The position numbers and the translations under genes are program-made. 64,000 nt of DNA from Clostridium estertheticum (GTDB lineage Bacteria > Bacillota > Clostridia > Clostridiales > Clostridiaceae). The notes under the pieces are model-generated. The model was not told the DNA's origin, did no database searches, and saw only the letters and a program-made list of their open reading frames with translations. Positions 62,793 through 64,000 of the stretch are shown one piece after another. How positions within the stretch are numbered: the first letter of the stretch is position 1; the number at the start of each line of letters is the position of its first letter. The stretch is from the NCBI RefSeq assembly GCF_011065935.2, contig NZ_JAAMNH020000001.1:4547001-4611000 (forward strand), given 5' to 3'.

Positions 62793-64000
62793 TATTTATC
62801 TCTCCAATTAATGCATTTTCAAGTACATCTTCTACTTTACTTGCAATTATAAATTTTAGTTTATCTGCAATACTCTTTGGTATCTTTTGTATATCTTTTT
62901 CATTATCCCTGGGAATTATAATTGTATCAATGCCTGCTCTATAGGCAGCTAAGGATTTTTCCTTAAGCCCTCCAATAGGTAATACTCTTCCTGTAAGAGT
63001 GATCTCACCTGTCATTGCTACGTTATGTCTTACTTTTCTGTTAGTTAGGGCAGATACCATTCCAGTAATCATTGTTACCCCAGCTGATGGACCATCTTTA
63101 GGTACTGCACCTTCTGGTACATGAATATGAATGTCCTTATTTTTATAAAAGTCACTATCGATATTATATTTAGCTGCATTAGCTCTAACATAACTGTATC
63201 CAGCTTTAGCAGATTCTTTCATAACATCTCCTAGTTGGCCAGTAAGTTCAAGCTTACCAGTTCCCTCCATAGCACTTACCTCTACAGGCAAAGTAACGCC
63301 ACCCACTTCAGTCCACGCAAGGCCTGTTACAACCCCTACTCCATCTTCCATATCAGCTTTGTCATAGGTATATAGTACAATTCCTAAATACCTTTTTACA
63401 TGCGACGTTGTAACATTAACTTTTTCTTTACTCTTTTCAACCATTTCTGTTATTGCTTTTCTGATAACAGAAGCAATTTGTCTTTCAAGATTTCTAACCC
63501 CTGATTCCCTAGTATAATTTTCTATAATACAATTTATTGAAGGATCAGAAAAATTTATTTTATCGCCTTCCATATTATGTTCTTTTAACATCTTTGGAAT
63601 AAGGTGATTCTTAGCAATATGAAATTTTTCTTCTGAGGTGTACCCGGACACCTCAATAATTTCCATTCTATCTAATAATGGTCTTGGAATTGTGTCTAAT
63701 TTATTTGCAGTAGTTATAAACAAAATCTTTGATAAATCAAAGTCGAGTTCCAGGTAATGATCCCTAAAAGTTGCATTTTGCTCACTATCCAAAACTTCCA
63801 GTAGTGCATCTGCAGGGTCACCCTTAAAATCTCCACTCATTTTATCAATTTCATCTAATAAGAATAATGGATTTTTAGATGCAGCTTGTTTCATGGCATA
63901 TATAATTCTACCTGGAATTGCTCCCACATAAGTTTTTCTATGTCCTCTTATTTCAGCCTCATCTTTTACTCCACCCAGTGACATTCTAACAAAATTTCTA
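62773..64000 (-). CDS. lon: ATP-dependent protease Lon, C-terminal part (truncated by window edge)
   Basis: The frame continues past the window end, so the N-terminal domain and Walker A are not seen. Visible are the AAA+ part (FVRMSLGGVKDEAEIRGHRK, LFLLDEIDKMS Walker B) and the serine-lysine protease domain with KDGPSAGVTMITG (catalytic Ser) and GGLKEKSLAAYRAG (catalytic Lys). About 409 of roughly 770 residues are present. It is co-transcribed with engB. Confidence 0.96.
   Translation of the reverse strand, partial: RNFVRMSLGGVKDEAEIRGHRKTYVGAIPGRIIYAMKQAASKNPLFLLDEIDKMSGDFKGDPADALLEVLDSEQNATFRDHYLELDFDLSKILFITTANKLDTIPRPLLDRMEIIEVSGYTSEEKFHIAKNHLIPKMLKEHNMEGDKINFSDPSINCIIENYTRESGVRNLERQIASVIRKAITEMVEKSKEKVNVTTSHVKRYLGIVLYTYDKADMEDGVGVVTGLAWTEVGGVTLPVEVSAMEGTGKLELTGQLGDVMKESAKAGYSYVRANAAKYNIDSDFYKNKDIHIHVPEGAVPKDGPSAGVTMITGMVSALTNRKVRHNVAMTGEITLTGRVLPIGGLKEKSLAAYRAGIDTIIIPRDNEKDIQKIPKSIADKLKFIIASKVEDVLENALIGEINNGDKTI

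Noticed and set aside
1..64000. CRISPR array or prophage
   Set aside because: No regularly spaced direct repeats with unique spacers were seen. The REP clusters have irregular spacing and AT tails. No phage structural or integrase genes are present.

Overview
The window is AT-rich, densely coded, low-GC Firmicutes DNA. Gene content points to an anaerobic Clostridium (sensu stricto) or a close relative: anaerobic cobalamin genes under two cobalamin riboswitches, a clostridial glgC-glgD pair, a guanine riboswitch ahead of xpt, PdxR/MocR and PerR-type regulators, MprF, and purine-rich ribosome binding sites with many TTG and GTG starts. No rRNA, tRNA or CRISPR array was seen. The species cannot be named from the sequence alone.

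Layout. 0-6 kb: a heterodimeric BmrC/BmrD-type multidrug exporter, with copies of a CCACGTGG repeat on both sides, and a degV-padR operon with a clear promoter and operator. 6-14 kb: cobalamin genes (cbiA, cobD, cobS, cobC, cobT) split by a REP-associated tyrosine transposase (RAYT). 14-17 kb: a nitroreductase, a small HNH protein and an S1-domain protein. 17-22.6 kb: a guanine riboswitch, xpt and a BMP/NupNOPQ-type purine nucleoside ABC importer. 22.8-30.8 kb: the glycogen operon glgC-glgD-glgA-glgP, interrupted between glgD and glgA by an IscB nuclease gene with a structured upstream region that fits an omega (HEARO) RNA. 31-38.7 kb: mprF, a MocR regulator, ddl, speD and asd. 38.8-44.4 kb: a riboswitch-led operon cbiP-cbiB-hemA-hemL. 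44.5-49.9 kb: a metal-type permease pair, a 2H phosphoesterase, an sdpR-sdpI-like module and trmB. 50-52.8 kb: a decaying ABC/two-component locus next to an M50 protease. 53-64 kb: a NAGPA-type glycosidase, PhoH, a Fur/PerR regulator, an orphan solute-binding lipoprotein, a candidate C-rich small RNA, a bactofilin, a low-complexity Asn/Cys/Gly-rich trio, EngB and the C-terminal part of Lon.

How the parts work together. HemA and HemL make the 5-aminolevulinate that feeds corrinoid synthesis. CbiA and CbiP amidate the ring. CobD and CbiB add the aminopropanol arm. CobT, CobS and CobC build and attach the lower ligand. Both cobalamin riboswitches are followed by terminators, so B12 should shut off both units. 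The glg genes form a complete ADP-glucose-based glycogen pathway with its phosphorylase.

Most notable items. (1) An intact IscB with its putative guide-RNA locus inside the glycogen operon. (2) A RAYT with a DnaA-like C-terminal helix-turn-helix, plus ten intergenic clusters of one repeat (GGGGACAGTTAACAA) that it probably mobilises or maintains; some copies supply the last codons of genes. (3) A candidate three-hairpin small RNA with a C-rich linker at about 59665-59790. (4) An ABC/two-component module in which three genes carry internal deletions.
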